In this document: positions 1 to 7,354 of the stretch, piece after piece
How the letters are laid out: each line of letters begins with the position of its first letter
Numbering within the stretch: position 1 is the first letter of the stretch
Source: a bacterium
GTDB taxonomy: Bacteria > Margulisbacteria > Marinamargulisbacteria > SXXA01
NCBI GenBank assembly: GCA_010027915.1
Contig: RGUG01000007.1
Coordinates: forward strand, 1-16,310
Length of the DNA: 16,310 nucleotides
Direction of reading: 5' to 3'
Position numbers and translations under genes: made by a program
Notes under the pieces: model-generated
Seen by the model: the letters and a program-made list of their open reading frames with translations, nothing else
Databases searched by the model: none
What the model was told of the DNA's origin: nothing

Positions 1-60
1 CGTTAAATCCGCCCCACGCAAGTCCGCCCCCGTTAAATCCGCCCCACGCAAGTCCGCCTC
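1..60 (-). repeat. Tandem 30-bp direct repeat inside the pentapeptide gene
   Basis: Bases 1-30 and 31-60 are identical at 29 of 30 positions (the one difference is c29 against t59). Each copy encodes ten residues, two pentapeptide units reading ADLRGADLTG or a close variant. Elsewhere in the gene the repeats are conserved only at protein level, so this pair looks like a recent DNA-level duplication. The array may continue past the window edge. Confidence 0.85.
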
Positions 61-912
61 ATTTAAATGAGCCATTGAGATACGGGTTTCGTTCAAAATG
101 GCCCTTCTCAAATCGGCCCCATCCATATATGCGTGGGTCAGATTAGCCCTCGTCAAATTAACCTTTATCAAATGAGCATATGGCAACCGGGCACCCGTCG
201 CATTGACCTCACTCAAATTGGCATGACACATCGTGGCACCACTTAAAATAGCGTCTTGCAAGTTGGCCTGTCCTAACTGAACATCGCTTAAATCTGCGTC
301 CGTTAAATTAGCCCGTCTCAAATTGGCACCATATAAATGGGCTCCCATCAATATACCCTTAACCAAACAAGCACCCACCAACTTGGCATTCGGTAATTGG
401 GCCCCCGTTAAATCGGCCTGTCTTAAATCCGCATGACTTAAGTCAACTGACATTAAAAACTGACGGCGCAATAATGCCCGATTCAAGTTGGTAAACGTCA
501 GTTTGACATTGGTTAAGTTCACATGATCAAACTGAAGACCGGATAAATCCATATGGGAAAAATCCAAGTCACTAAAATCAAGACATGCCACGTTTGCATC
601 ATGCTCGGACAGCAAGAGATGCAGTTGAACCATATGTCGAATCATGGAAGCGGGGGTAGTCCCAGAAACATCCGGTACCACAACCGATGGGTACTGCCTC
701 AGCAACTGACAATGTGTCACATACTGCGAATGCAACCGTTGAATACCCATCAGCGACTGCACTGGGCTAAACCTGGCATAAAACTGTTGATACGATAACG
801 GATGTAGTAAATCAATGGCAGCCTCCACCATCGTGGCGATACGGGGTACTGGCGAAGGAATGGAAGGAACGGCAGAGGGGGAAGCAACTTGCAACGCATG
901 AGATGGCAACAT
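1..912 (-). CDS. Pentapeptide-repeat protein (partial, C-terminus beyond left edge)
   Basis: The minus strand is open from an ATG at 912 to the window edge, giving 304 visible residues without a stop. Residues about 1-104 are a non-repeat N-terminal part with no signal peptide. From about residue 105 to the edge the protein is built of five-residue units of the A(D/N)Lxx type, for example ANLRRANLTDADLSD, which fold as a right-handed quadrilateral beta-helix in known family members. The start is the first possible one: an in-frame TGA lies 33 bases upstream and no ATG, GTG or TTG intervenes. A weak GGA sits about 6 bases before the ATG. Family members range from gyrase-protecting DNA mimics to proteins of unknown role, so no function is assigned. 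It is separated from the next gene by 484 bases and probably has its own promoter. Confidence 0.88.
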   Translation of the reverse strand, partial: MLPSHALQVASPSAVPSIPSPVPRIATMVEAAIDLLHPLSYQQFYARFSPVQSLMGIQRLHSQYVTHCQLLRQYPSVVVPDVSGTTPASMIRHMVQLHLLLSEHDANVACLDFSDLDFSHMDLSGLQFDHVNLTNVKLTFTNLNRALLRRQFLMSVDLSHADLRQADLTGAQLPNAKLVGACLVKGILMGAHLYGANLRRANLTDADLSDVQLGQANLQDAILSGATMCHANLSEVNATGARLPYAHLIKVNLTRANLTHAYMDGADLRRAILNETRISMAHLNEADLRGADLTGADLRGADLT

Positions 913-1396
913 ATAACGTCCGTCACGTAAACAATCAAAACATCAGTACACTTATACTATTAAAACGCACCCAATTCCGGTGGGACAAACCCAAGGGAAC
1001 CTCTGTGGTGCCCTGACGTACAGAGGCAATACCCGTTAATATACCATGAAACACAACCAATATCGCACGGTAGCATCACTAAAAAAGATATAAAAAAATA
1101 ACCCCCTCCTAAAAAACCACATAAGACAACAAAAAAAGCCATTCATTTACCCACTGCGTCATGTTCCCGTCACCATTGATACCATCACCATACAGCAGGA
1201 CACCTTCACCCACACCAACGAGGATAGAAATAAACCCCTGAATAAGACAGAATGAACCGATACGGTTTCCTGCCTACTAAAAACACGCCCTCATCACCCG
1301 AAAAAAACCCTTTCTCATGATCAGAGAGCCTAAAAAAAGGAAGAATTGATTTCACCCATCACACACGATATGAAGGGTAGAGGACATATCCCCCCC
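913..1396. other. 484-base stretch without a convincing gene
   Basis: This gap lies between the lipoprotein gene and the pentapeptide gene, both on the minus strand. It contains A/T-rich tracts around 1080-1140 and a small inverted repeat (CCTCTG at 1000-1005 with CAGAGG at 1021-1026, loop 15). A 60-codon minus-strand frame at 960-1142 has a hydrophobic start but no ribosome binding site, so I do not call it. I see no tRNA, tmRNA, SRP RNA or RNase P signature. Confidence 0.6.
951..956 (-). promoter_or_regulatory. Possible -10 box for the pentapeptide gene
   Basis: On the minus strand this hexamer reads TATAAG, five of six matches to the sigma-70 -10 consensus, and would give a leader of about 30 bases before the ATG at 912. 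No good -35 box lies 16-18 bases upstream, so this is only a candidate. Confidence 0.25.
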
Positions 1397-2266
1397 TTAC
1401 AAATCGATTAATTGGTTGGTGCTCACTTGATACACTTGTGCCGTATACTGCAAGGACGGCGATAGCATCAGCTTGGCCAATGTTCGACCTTTTGAATCGG
1501 ATAGTGTAGAGGTCATCCCACACCCTTCCAGTGCCAGGGTACCCGCCAATGTACGCGACCCACTGGGGGTTTCGAGTGTCAATTGATACGGTAACACCCC
1601 TGAAAACAAGCGATTGGGACAGGTCGATGCATCCGAATATGATAGCTCCCCACCGGCTACCGTCATGGTCATGGTCACCCCTTTGATACCATCACCCTTT
1701 ATGATTTGAATGGTTTGAATCCCATGACGGGTGACGATATCCGTCACCTGATTGATCATCACATGGTCTTCCGTCATGACCCCTGAAACCGACATCAGGG
1801 GGGGCAATAGATACGACCATCCGATGGTATAAACAAATTGATCCGCATTGCCCTGCATCATCATGACACGGCGAAGCTGATAAACGCCCGTGGTATTTTC
1901 GACCCACTCGGTATTGTTGATCACATCCAACCAGCGACGGGCATCCACATTGGATACCCCCCCAAAGGCCACCTTACCCAAGTCCCGACGATTGGCCGAT
2001 ACCACAAAAGAGGTACCCAACACACTGGCAGAACGCACGGTAACGGGAGAAACCATAAACAAAGAGGTGCTGGCAGAGTAGACCGGATCAGGAATCGCCT
2101 GGTACCCCACCAACAAACGAAAAGCGTCGATTTCATCATCAGACAATCCCACAAAGGGAACCGGTGCCGTTGAAGGAAGAACGGTGACCGACTGGGTCGA
2201 TTCGGTCACCGACGGCTTGGCACACCCCCCTGTTAGCAATGCCACAACCAAAATAAAAAAACCCAA
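1397..2266 (-). CDS. Putative secreted lipoprotein of unknown function
   Basis: The product is 289 residues from a TTG start. Residues 3-11 are a hydrophobic stretch followed by LTGGC, with Cys15 as the likely lipidated residue, so the protein is probably exported and anchored by signal peptidase II processing. Thr rather than Leu sits at the -3 position, which is less usual. The mature part has many beta-type stretches, two further cysteines in CPN and EGCG contexts that could pair, and no family I recognise. The start is uncertain. The TTG has no ribosome binding site and gives a signal peptide with no positive charge. An in-frame ATT at 2276-2278, five bases after AAAGGGG, would give a start reading MRYALGFF with a normal charged n-region. 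It lies 52 bases beyond recJ and may be read with it. Confidence 0.75.
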   Translation of the reverse strand: MGFFILVVALLTGGCAKPSVTESTQSVTVLPSTAPVPFVGLSDDEIDAFRLLVGYQAIPDPVYSASTSLFMVSPVTVRSASVLGTSFVVSANRRDLGKVAFGGVSNVDARRWLDVINNTEWVENTTGVYQLRRVMMMQGNADQFVYTIGWSYLLPPLMSVSGVMTEDHVMINQVTDIVTRHGIQTIQIIKGDGIKGVTMTMTVAGGELSYSDASTCPNRLFSGVLPYQLTLETPSGSRTLAGTLALEGCGMTSTLSDSKGRTLAKLMLSPSLQYTAQVYQVSTNQLIDL

Positions 2267-2318
2267 TGCGTAACGAATAAAAACCCCTTTTTAAACGAAC
2301 GATGAACCGTCAATAATC

Positions 2319-4409
2319 TTATGCCGGTGCCCCAGGCTGACTGGCCTGAACAGACCCCCCATCACTTTTTTTCTTTTTGCGACGACGCTTCCGTTTTCTC
2401 GATCCAATGCCATGGGTATCTTCTGAACGCCGTATATCCAATACATTTAAGCGCAACATGTCTTTGGCATGACGCCCACGACCCTTTTTCACCAATTCAA
2501 TAAAAAAGATAATATCAAACGGTGCAAATGGATTGGTATTGACCAACGTGGAATACTTTTCCCACAGACCAAACCCCACCGAATCCAATCGACGACTTTG
2601 CCCCGATTTGCGATTTAATCCTTCGGAGACTGTAAATTCCACATGAGGCGTCCGAGCCTCTTGGTACTTGTTTCCAAACGCACGACCCCGACTTAATGAA
2701 CACCCTTTCAAGTAAAAAATGGGGTATTCAAAGGCTTGACCATACGGAACCAAGGTATCAATCTTTTTCACAATCTCAAAATTGATTTGATTAAACTGAA
2801 TCGTATCCAAAATTTCGTATGAATACTCAAATTGCTCCATCGGTAACTGGGCCATTTCAGCCCGAACCAAGGACAAAAAGAGGGGGACGTTTTTGCGGTG
2901 CAATGTAAACCCGCATGCCTGAGCATGCCCCCCAAAGGCATTGATAATACGCTTACCAAACTGGGTATCCACCTCGGTTTGAAACAACTGCACCCCATGG
3001 GATTGCTCAAACTGCTCTCCTACCCGATCAATAATGGCATACATGTTAATGGTAGGAATACTACGAACCGAGCCACGAATATAATCCGACCCATCATACT
3101 CGGTCAGAATCATCGCCGGACGCAAAAAACGATCCTTTAATCGGTCGGTGTCAATACCAATAACACCCGGATTCCAATTTCGACCGTGAATAATAATAAT
3201 GCGATCCACCGAGGGATCCACTTGGGTTTGGATCAGGTCATCAATTTCATCTTCGATTTTACTGGTGATAAACTTGCGTTTTTCGTTGACTTCATCTACC
3301 ACCGCCGCTTCACCCAGGGCATCCACCGTCGACCCAGATCGACCTTTTTTATCCATCTCAAGCACTGCAACAAACTGCTCCATGACCTTTTGTGCTTTTT
3401 CAGCGTTGTGCCGCCCCGTCCCCAATAACAGTAAATCCAACACAATCCGAGAATCGGGAATACCTTCATCGCGATCCCCAATGCGTCCCGGCGCATTCAA
3501 ACGCGGGACGATCGTGCGACCAATTTCACGGCTTTTAAGTTCGGTATAATTGCTTCTGGATACCTCTTTGAGGGCTTTTATTCCTTCCATTTCGGTTTGA
3601 TTTAATGCCCGAACCCCTTCACGAACCAAAATGCGATTCATGGGATTTAAAAAGGACATGCGATCCGAAATGGTACCCAAGGCCACCAATGCCAATAAAT
3701 AATCCATAAAATCAGCTGGAATCTCACGGCCCAATGCTTGATATACTGCCAATACCAACTTAAACGATACCCCCGCACCCGATAACCCCTTGGCAAAGGT
3801 CACCTCCGGTCGACGATGGGGATTAACCAGTGCATGACAGTTGGGCAGGTTTTTGCCCAATACGTGGTGGTCACAGATAATGACGTCCAACCCTTGGGAA
3901 TTGGCATAATCGACGGATTCCACGTCTTTTGATCCACAATCCGAGGTGATAATCAGACGACAACCCAACCGAACACTGTCATCCACAATACGAGGTTGAA
4001 GACCATGTCCTTCTTTGGATCGGGTTGGAAACTCATAAAAGGCCTCCCCGCCCATCTCCCGAATGGCGGAGACTAAAATGGTGGCACCGGATATGCCATC
4101 GGCATCGGGATCCCCATTGACCATGATTTTTTGCTTGTCTTTTAAGGCCGTTACGATGCGACTAACCGCATTGGATAAGTCCAAATCAGACGTAATATCC
4201 GAAAAATGGGTCAATAAATAATCAGGGGGATTGATAAAATCCCACACCTCTTCGTCTTGACCATCGCCAATGTTGCGTACCAATAACAAGCGTGCCAACA
4301 GAGGGTCCAGCCCGAATTTTTCGGCATACTCCTGAATGGCGGCATGATCAACTTCTGTCACGTGCCAACGCTCCCGATGCAAACTCTCGGTATTGTATGT
4401 TTTATTCAT
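2319..4409 (-). CDS. recJ: Single-stranded-DNA-specific exonuclease RecJ (DHH/DHHA1 family)
   Basis: RecJ degrades single-stranded DNA 5' to 3' in recombination and mismatch repair, using two metal ions bound by its DHH domain. The 696-residue product shows the series of motifs in order: DPDADG (about 100-105), SDCG (156-159), DHH (180-182), ALGTISDRM (243-251), then NPGVIGI and GSVRSI in the middle region, and the DHHA1 glycine motif GGHAQACG (493-500), followed by an OB-like C-terminal part. The last 27 residues include a strongly basic run (SRKRKRRRKKKK), which is not part of the usual RecJ core and may bind nucleic acid. The frame could open at a TTG at 4424, but GGAAGGA lies six bases before the ATG at 4409, so I chose that. 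ATG at 4412 is the other possibility. A sigma-70-like promoter lies upstream, and the lipoprotein gene follows. Confidence 0.95.
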   Translation of the reverse strand: MNKTYNTESLHRERWHVTEVDHAAIQEYAEKFGLDPLLARLLLVRNIGDGQDEEVWDFINPPDYLLTHFSDITSDLDLSNAVSRIVTALKDKQKIMVNGDPDADGISGATILVSAIREMGGEAFYEFPTRSKEGHGLQPRIVDDSVRLGCRLIITSDCGSKDVESVDYANSQGLDVIICDHHVLGKNLPNCHALVNPHRRPEVTFAKGLSGAGVSFKLVLAVYQALGREIPADFMDYLLALVALGTISDRMSFLNPMNRILVREGVRALNQTEMEGIKALKEVSRSNYTELKSREIGRTIVPRLNAPGRIGDRDEGIPDSRIVLDLLLLGTGRHNAEKAQKVMEQFVAVLEMDKKGRSGSTVDALGEAAVVDEVNEKRKFITSKIEDEIDDLIQTQVDPSVDRIIIIHGRNWNPGVIGIDTDRLKDRFLRPAMILTEYDGSDYIRGSVRSIPTINMYAIIDRVGEQFEQSHGVQLFQTEVDTQFGKRIINAFGGHAQACGFTLHRKNVPLFLSLVRAEMAQLPMEQFEYSYEILDTIQFNQINFEIVKKIDTLVPYGQAFEYPIFYLKGCSLSRGRAFGNKYQEARTPHVEFTVSEGLNRKSGQSRRLDSVGFGLWEKYSTLVNTNPFAPFDIIFFIELVKKGRGRHAKDMLRLNVLDIRRSEDTHGIGSRKRKRRRKKKKSDGGSVQASQPGAPA

Positions 4410-4415
4410 CATGTG

Positions 4416-4422
4416 TCCTTCC
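4416..4422 (-). promoter_or_regulatory. Ribosome binding site that sets the recJ start
   Basis: The minus strand reads GGAAGGA here. It is six bases from the ATG at 4409, three bases from the ATG at 4412, and inside the longer frame that opens at TTG 4424. It therefore argues against the longer start. Confidence 0.7.
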
Positions 4423-4460
4423 AACCACTACGTTCAAAACGGTAAAAATAAGACCGATGG

Positions 4461-4490
4461 GTTATATGATGTCCTCTGACAATATAACAA
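4461..4490 (-). promoter_or_regulatory. Candidate sigma-70-type promoter for recJ
   Basis: On the minus strand a TTGTTA box (4485-4490) and a TATAAC box (4461-4466) are separated by 18 bases. These match the -35 consensus at four and the -10 consensus at five of six positions. Transcription would begin near 4454, leaving a leader of about 45 bases. It sits in the 129-base gap between pepN and recJ. Confidence 0.4.
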
Positions 4491-4538
4491 CGCCCCACTG
4501 ATCAAATGAGGAATCGGATCCAACGATAATGACCGATT

Positions 4539-7118
4539 TTAAACAGATTTAATCTTACTGACAACTTCAAAAAGATTCGGGGAGATGGTCTTGGCCTCTA
4601 ATAATGACATCAACACGGCCCCCATCCACTCTTTTCGGCGGTTATCTAGTAAAGAAAACGACTGATACGCCGTCGCCAACCGAGCCGCCAACAAGGGATT
4701 ATGGGGATCCAACAACATCAACTGCTGGGCCACCCACTCATACCCGTCTTGACAATGAAAGGCCATCCAATTGCCCGCCAACGCACCCACAACCGAGCGG
4801 CATCGATTGGGATTTAAACGATCAAATAAAGGGTGTGTGACCAATTCTTTGGCACGGTGCAAGCCCGTAGTGGGGGCGGATGACTGAATGGCACACCATT
4901 TATTGATGAGCAGTGGCTCATGTTGCCACTGAGCATAAAACCACGCCAGACCCTGATCAAAAGCCGGATGGGTATCCGCCCCAGACAAGGCCGACAAGGC
5001 ACCCAACTGCAAGGCCATTCGATTGGATTGGGTCAGCTGGGTCATCGCCCATTCGGTGTAACGGGGATCCGTGGCCACCAACCATTCCAACACCCTGTTT
5101 TGCAACTGTCGCATCCCCAAGGAGGGAACCGATTGGGACATACAGTCTGCGTACACCGATTCAAGCAATGGCGTCAAATGAGTACCCATCGAACGCACCA
5201 AAGCCAATCGAGACGCCGCCACCTCATGCAATGGAAACCCATTGGCCGAGCGCATCAACCGACTCAGTGGCGGGGGGGTCAATAAAAGTGAGATGAAGGC
5301 CGGATCCTCCATGGCCTCTAACCACCCCCGGTAGGCCATCATCACGGACAGGGGCCAGGTTGAATCCCCATTGAGCATATGATGCTGGGTAACAAACTGG
5401 GTATGCCAATACCGACTGACGGGGTCAGGTTCATGTTGCATCATCCACACCCTATCGTCATAGGTATACGGGTAGTCCCATGTCACAGGGGCCGACAAGC
5501 CCCGAAAAAAAGACGGACAATGACCCCCAGGGGCATGACATCGAAGCGTGCATGACTGATCAGATAACACCACCAATGGGGATGCGGTGGCAGGCTCACC
5601 CGGTACATACACCCTTACCGGGACCCCATCTGGGCCTAACATGGCCATCTGAATGGGAATAACAAAAGGTAATTTGAGTGAAGATTCAGGGGTGTTGCGA
5701 CAGGACTGACGAAACTCAAACACCCACTCATCTCCCTGTCGATCCAATAGGGTGATATCCACATGGGGTGTCCCCGCTTGGTGATACCAGGTACGAAAAG
5801 CCGACAAGTTGATCTTACCCCCATCTTCAATTGCCCGGATAAAATGATCAGTGGTCACGGCTTGACCCTGGTGTCGTGTAAAATAGGTTTGAATCGCCGA
5901 TAAAAACCCGTCACCCGACCCCATCGATTCGGCATGATTGGCCAATAAGGCCATCATCCGAATGACTTCCGCCCCTTTTTCATACACCGTAGCGGTATAA
6001 AAATTATTGATCTCAAGATAGGTCTCAGGCTGTATGGGATGGGCCATGGGGCCCGCATCTTCTTCAAATTGACGGTCCATCAATTGCACGACATCCAAGA
6101 CCCGTTGCACAGCCGGGGAGTTCATATCGCCCGAAAAACACTGATCCCGGTATACCGTTAAGCCTTCTTTTAGGGTCAACTGAAACCAATCCCGACAGGT
6201 AATCCGATTCCCCGTCCAATGATGAAAATATTCATGGGCCACCACCCGTTCCACATTGAGGTAATCCCCGTCGGTGGCGGTCGCCGTGTCATAATGAACA
6301 TAGGCGGCATTAAAAATATTAAGACCGGTGTTTTCCATCGCCCCCATATTAAAGGTGTGGGTTGCCACGATCATAAAGCGATCCAAGTCGTACTCGCGTT
6401 GGTATACGGTTTCGTCCCATTTCATGGCACGTTTGAGTGAGTTCATGGCATGCCAACAGCGATTGGCCGTTCCAGGATCGGAATAAATTTCAAGTTGAAT
6501 CGATCGTCCGGATTGGGTATGAAACACATCCTCAATGCGATCAAACGAACCGGCGACCATGGCCACCAAATACGATGGTTTGGGAAACGGATCTTCCCAT
6601 GTCGCAAAATGCCGACCTGGGTCCCATTCTCCTTTGGCCACCAAATGACCATTGGCCAATAAAGTCGGAATAGAATGGGGGGCAACCAACGTGATCGTGT
6701 AACGGGTTAACTGATCCGGTCGGTCCGTAAAATAGGTGATACGCCGCAATCCTTCGGGCTCATTTTGCGTACAAAATACACCATCGACCCAGTAGAGCCC
6801 CTCCAAGGCGGTATTACCCTTGGGATGACAATGGGTCACCAACTGAATCTCTGTGGGTCGCTTTATCGGCGGAAGGGTCAAGGTAGTATCCGTTAACGTA
6901 GGGACCACTTCACGGCCATCCACACGACAGGATACCCATTCCAAACCCTGGCCTTGCAACACCAAGGGATGACCGGATCGTCCATCCGGATTGGGCATCA
7001 CCGTCATCGTGGCCGTCACACGGGTCTTAATAGGATCCAGTTCCACCACCCATTCCGTAGTGGGGATAATATAATCAAGGGGACACCAATCATGGCGATT
7101 CACAGGCAGGCCGGTCAT
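4539..7118 (-). CDS. pepN: Aminopeptidase N (M1 family zinc metalloprotease)
   Basis: PepN removes N-terminal residues from peptides in the cytoplasm and is a main enzyme of the last steps of protein turnover. The 859-residue product is close to the usual length of about 870. The exopeptidase motif GAMEN is at 259-263, and the zinc site HEYFH at 295-299 with the third ligand Glu318 in LKEGLTV. The positions are almost those of the Escherichia coli enzyme. The N-terminal beta domain (about 1-190) opens with RHDWCPLDYII, like other PepN proteins. The C-terminal third is helical, as expected for the ARM-like domain. The ATG at 7118 follows GGAG by four bases. A perfect TATAAT lies about 27 bases upstream, so it is probably transcribed on its own rather than from the metG operon. 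Confidence 0.97.
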   Translation of the reverse strand: MTGLPVNRHDWCPLDYIIPTTEWVVELDPIKTRVTATMTVMPNPDGRSGHPLVLQGQGLEWVSCRVDGREVVPTLTDTTLTLPPIKRPTEIQLVTHCHPKGNTALEGLYWVDGVFCTQNEPEGLRRITYFTDRPDQLTRYTITLVAPHSIPTLLANGHLVAKGEWDPGRHFATWEDPFPKPSYLVAMVAGSFDRIEDVFHTQSGRSIQLEIYSDPGTANRCWHAMNSLKRAMKWDETVYQREYDLDRFMIVATHTFNMGAMENTGLNIFNAAYVHYDTATATDGDYLNVERVVAHEYFHHWTGNRITCRDWFQLTLKEGLTVYRDQCFSGDMNSPAVQRVLDVVQLMDRQFEEDAGPMAHPIQPETYLEINNFYTATVYEKGAEVIRMMALLANHAESMGSGDGFLSAIQTYFTRHQGQAVTTDHFIRAIEDGGKINLSAFRTWYHQAGTPHVDITLLDRQGDEWVFEFRQSCRNTPESSLKLPFVIPIQMAMLGPDGVPVRVYVPGEPATASPLVVLSDQSCTLRCHAPGGHCPSFFRGLSAPVTWDYPYTYDDRVWMMQHEPDPVSRYWHTQFVTQHHMLNGDSTWPLSVMMAYRGWLEAMEDPAFISLLLTPPPLSRLMRSANGFPLHEVAASRLALVRSMGTHLTPLLESVYADCMSQSVPSLGMRQLQNRVLEWLVATDPRYTEWAMTQLTQSNRMALQLGALSALSGADTHPAFDQGLAWFYAQWQHEPLLINKWCAIQSSAPTTGLHRAKELVTHPLFDRLNPNRCRSVVGALAGNWMAFHCQDGYEWVAQQLMLLDPHNPLLAARLATAYQSFSLLDNRRKEWMGAVLMSLLEAKTISPNLFEVVSKIKSV

Positions 7119-7144
7119 ATAGCTCCAAAAAAAGGTGGGATAAC

Positions 7145-7150
7145 ATTATA
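7145..7150 (-). promoter_or_regulatory. Candidate -10 box (TATAAT) for pepN
   Basis: The minus strand reads TATAAT exactly, in the 120-base gap upstream of pepN. Transcription would begin near 7138, about 20 bases before the ATG. The -35 region is a T-rich tract (TTTTTG at 7167-7172, spacing 16) and matches poorly, so strength cannot be judged. Confidence 0.45.
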
Positions 7151-7237
7151 TTCCATCAAAGCCAGCCAAAAAACAAGAGGGGGGGAGGTAACCGCCCATC
7201 CCCATCAAACCGTGTGCCAAGGGCCATCATCAACCCA

Positions 7238-7354
7238 TTATTTCGATTTGTTTTGAAGGTCTTTGGCCAACTTTCCCAATCGCCAATACACCAAAGCAAA
7301 AAAAACCGCATGCATCACCAAAAACCCCACGCCGGCTACCATCACCCACATCAT
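7238..7354 (-). CDS. 38-residue single-pass membrane peptide coupled to the ABC exporter
   Basis: This short frame begins at an ATG that overlaps the stop of the exporter gene by four bases (ATGA) and ends at TAA 7238-7240. It encodes 38 residues. About residues 3-24 form one uninterrupted hydrophobic helix (it begins MMWVMVAGVGFLVMH). A short basic tail with R25, K28, K31, K36 and K38 follows, so by the positive-inside rule the N-terminus should face outward. The overlap, the membrane-helix-plus-basic-tail pattern and the stop before the intergenic region support a real gene. CcmD-type subunits of haem exporters have the same layout, but I see no sequence identity that would justify the name. 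It may be an accessory subunit of the exporter. It is short enough for gene finders to skip. Confidence 0.6.
   Translation of the reverse strand: MMWVMVAGVGFLVMHAVFFALVYWRLGKLAKDLQNKSK

Noticed and set aside
1000..1026. CCTCTG/CAGAGG inverted repeat as a terminator or small RNA
   Set aside because: Six base pairs with a 15-base loop and no T run on either strand; weak and probably chance.
960..1142. Minus-strand 60-codon frame with hydrophobic N-terminus
   Set aside because: No ribosome binding site before its ATG, the C-terminal half is low in recognisable pattern, and the hydrophobic run follows from an A/T-rich tract. I treated the region as non-coding.
7183..7197. Hairpin GGGCGGTTACCTCCC after the small membrane gene as a terminator
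   Set aside because: The stem has a mismatch and a 3-base loop, and the T run starts about ten bases after it, too far for a standard intrinsic terminator. The same T run lies in the pepN promoter region.
2321..7256. Plus-strand frames of 60-130 codons opposite recJ and pepN
   Set aside because: They lie wholly within well-supported minus-strand genes, lack ribosome binding sites and show no family pattern, so they are shadow frames.
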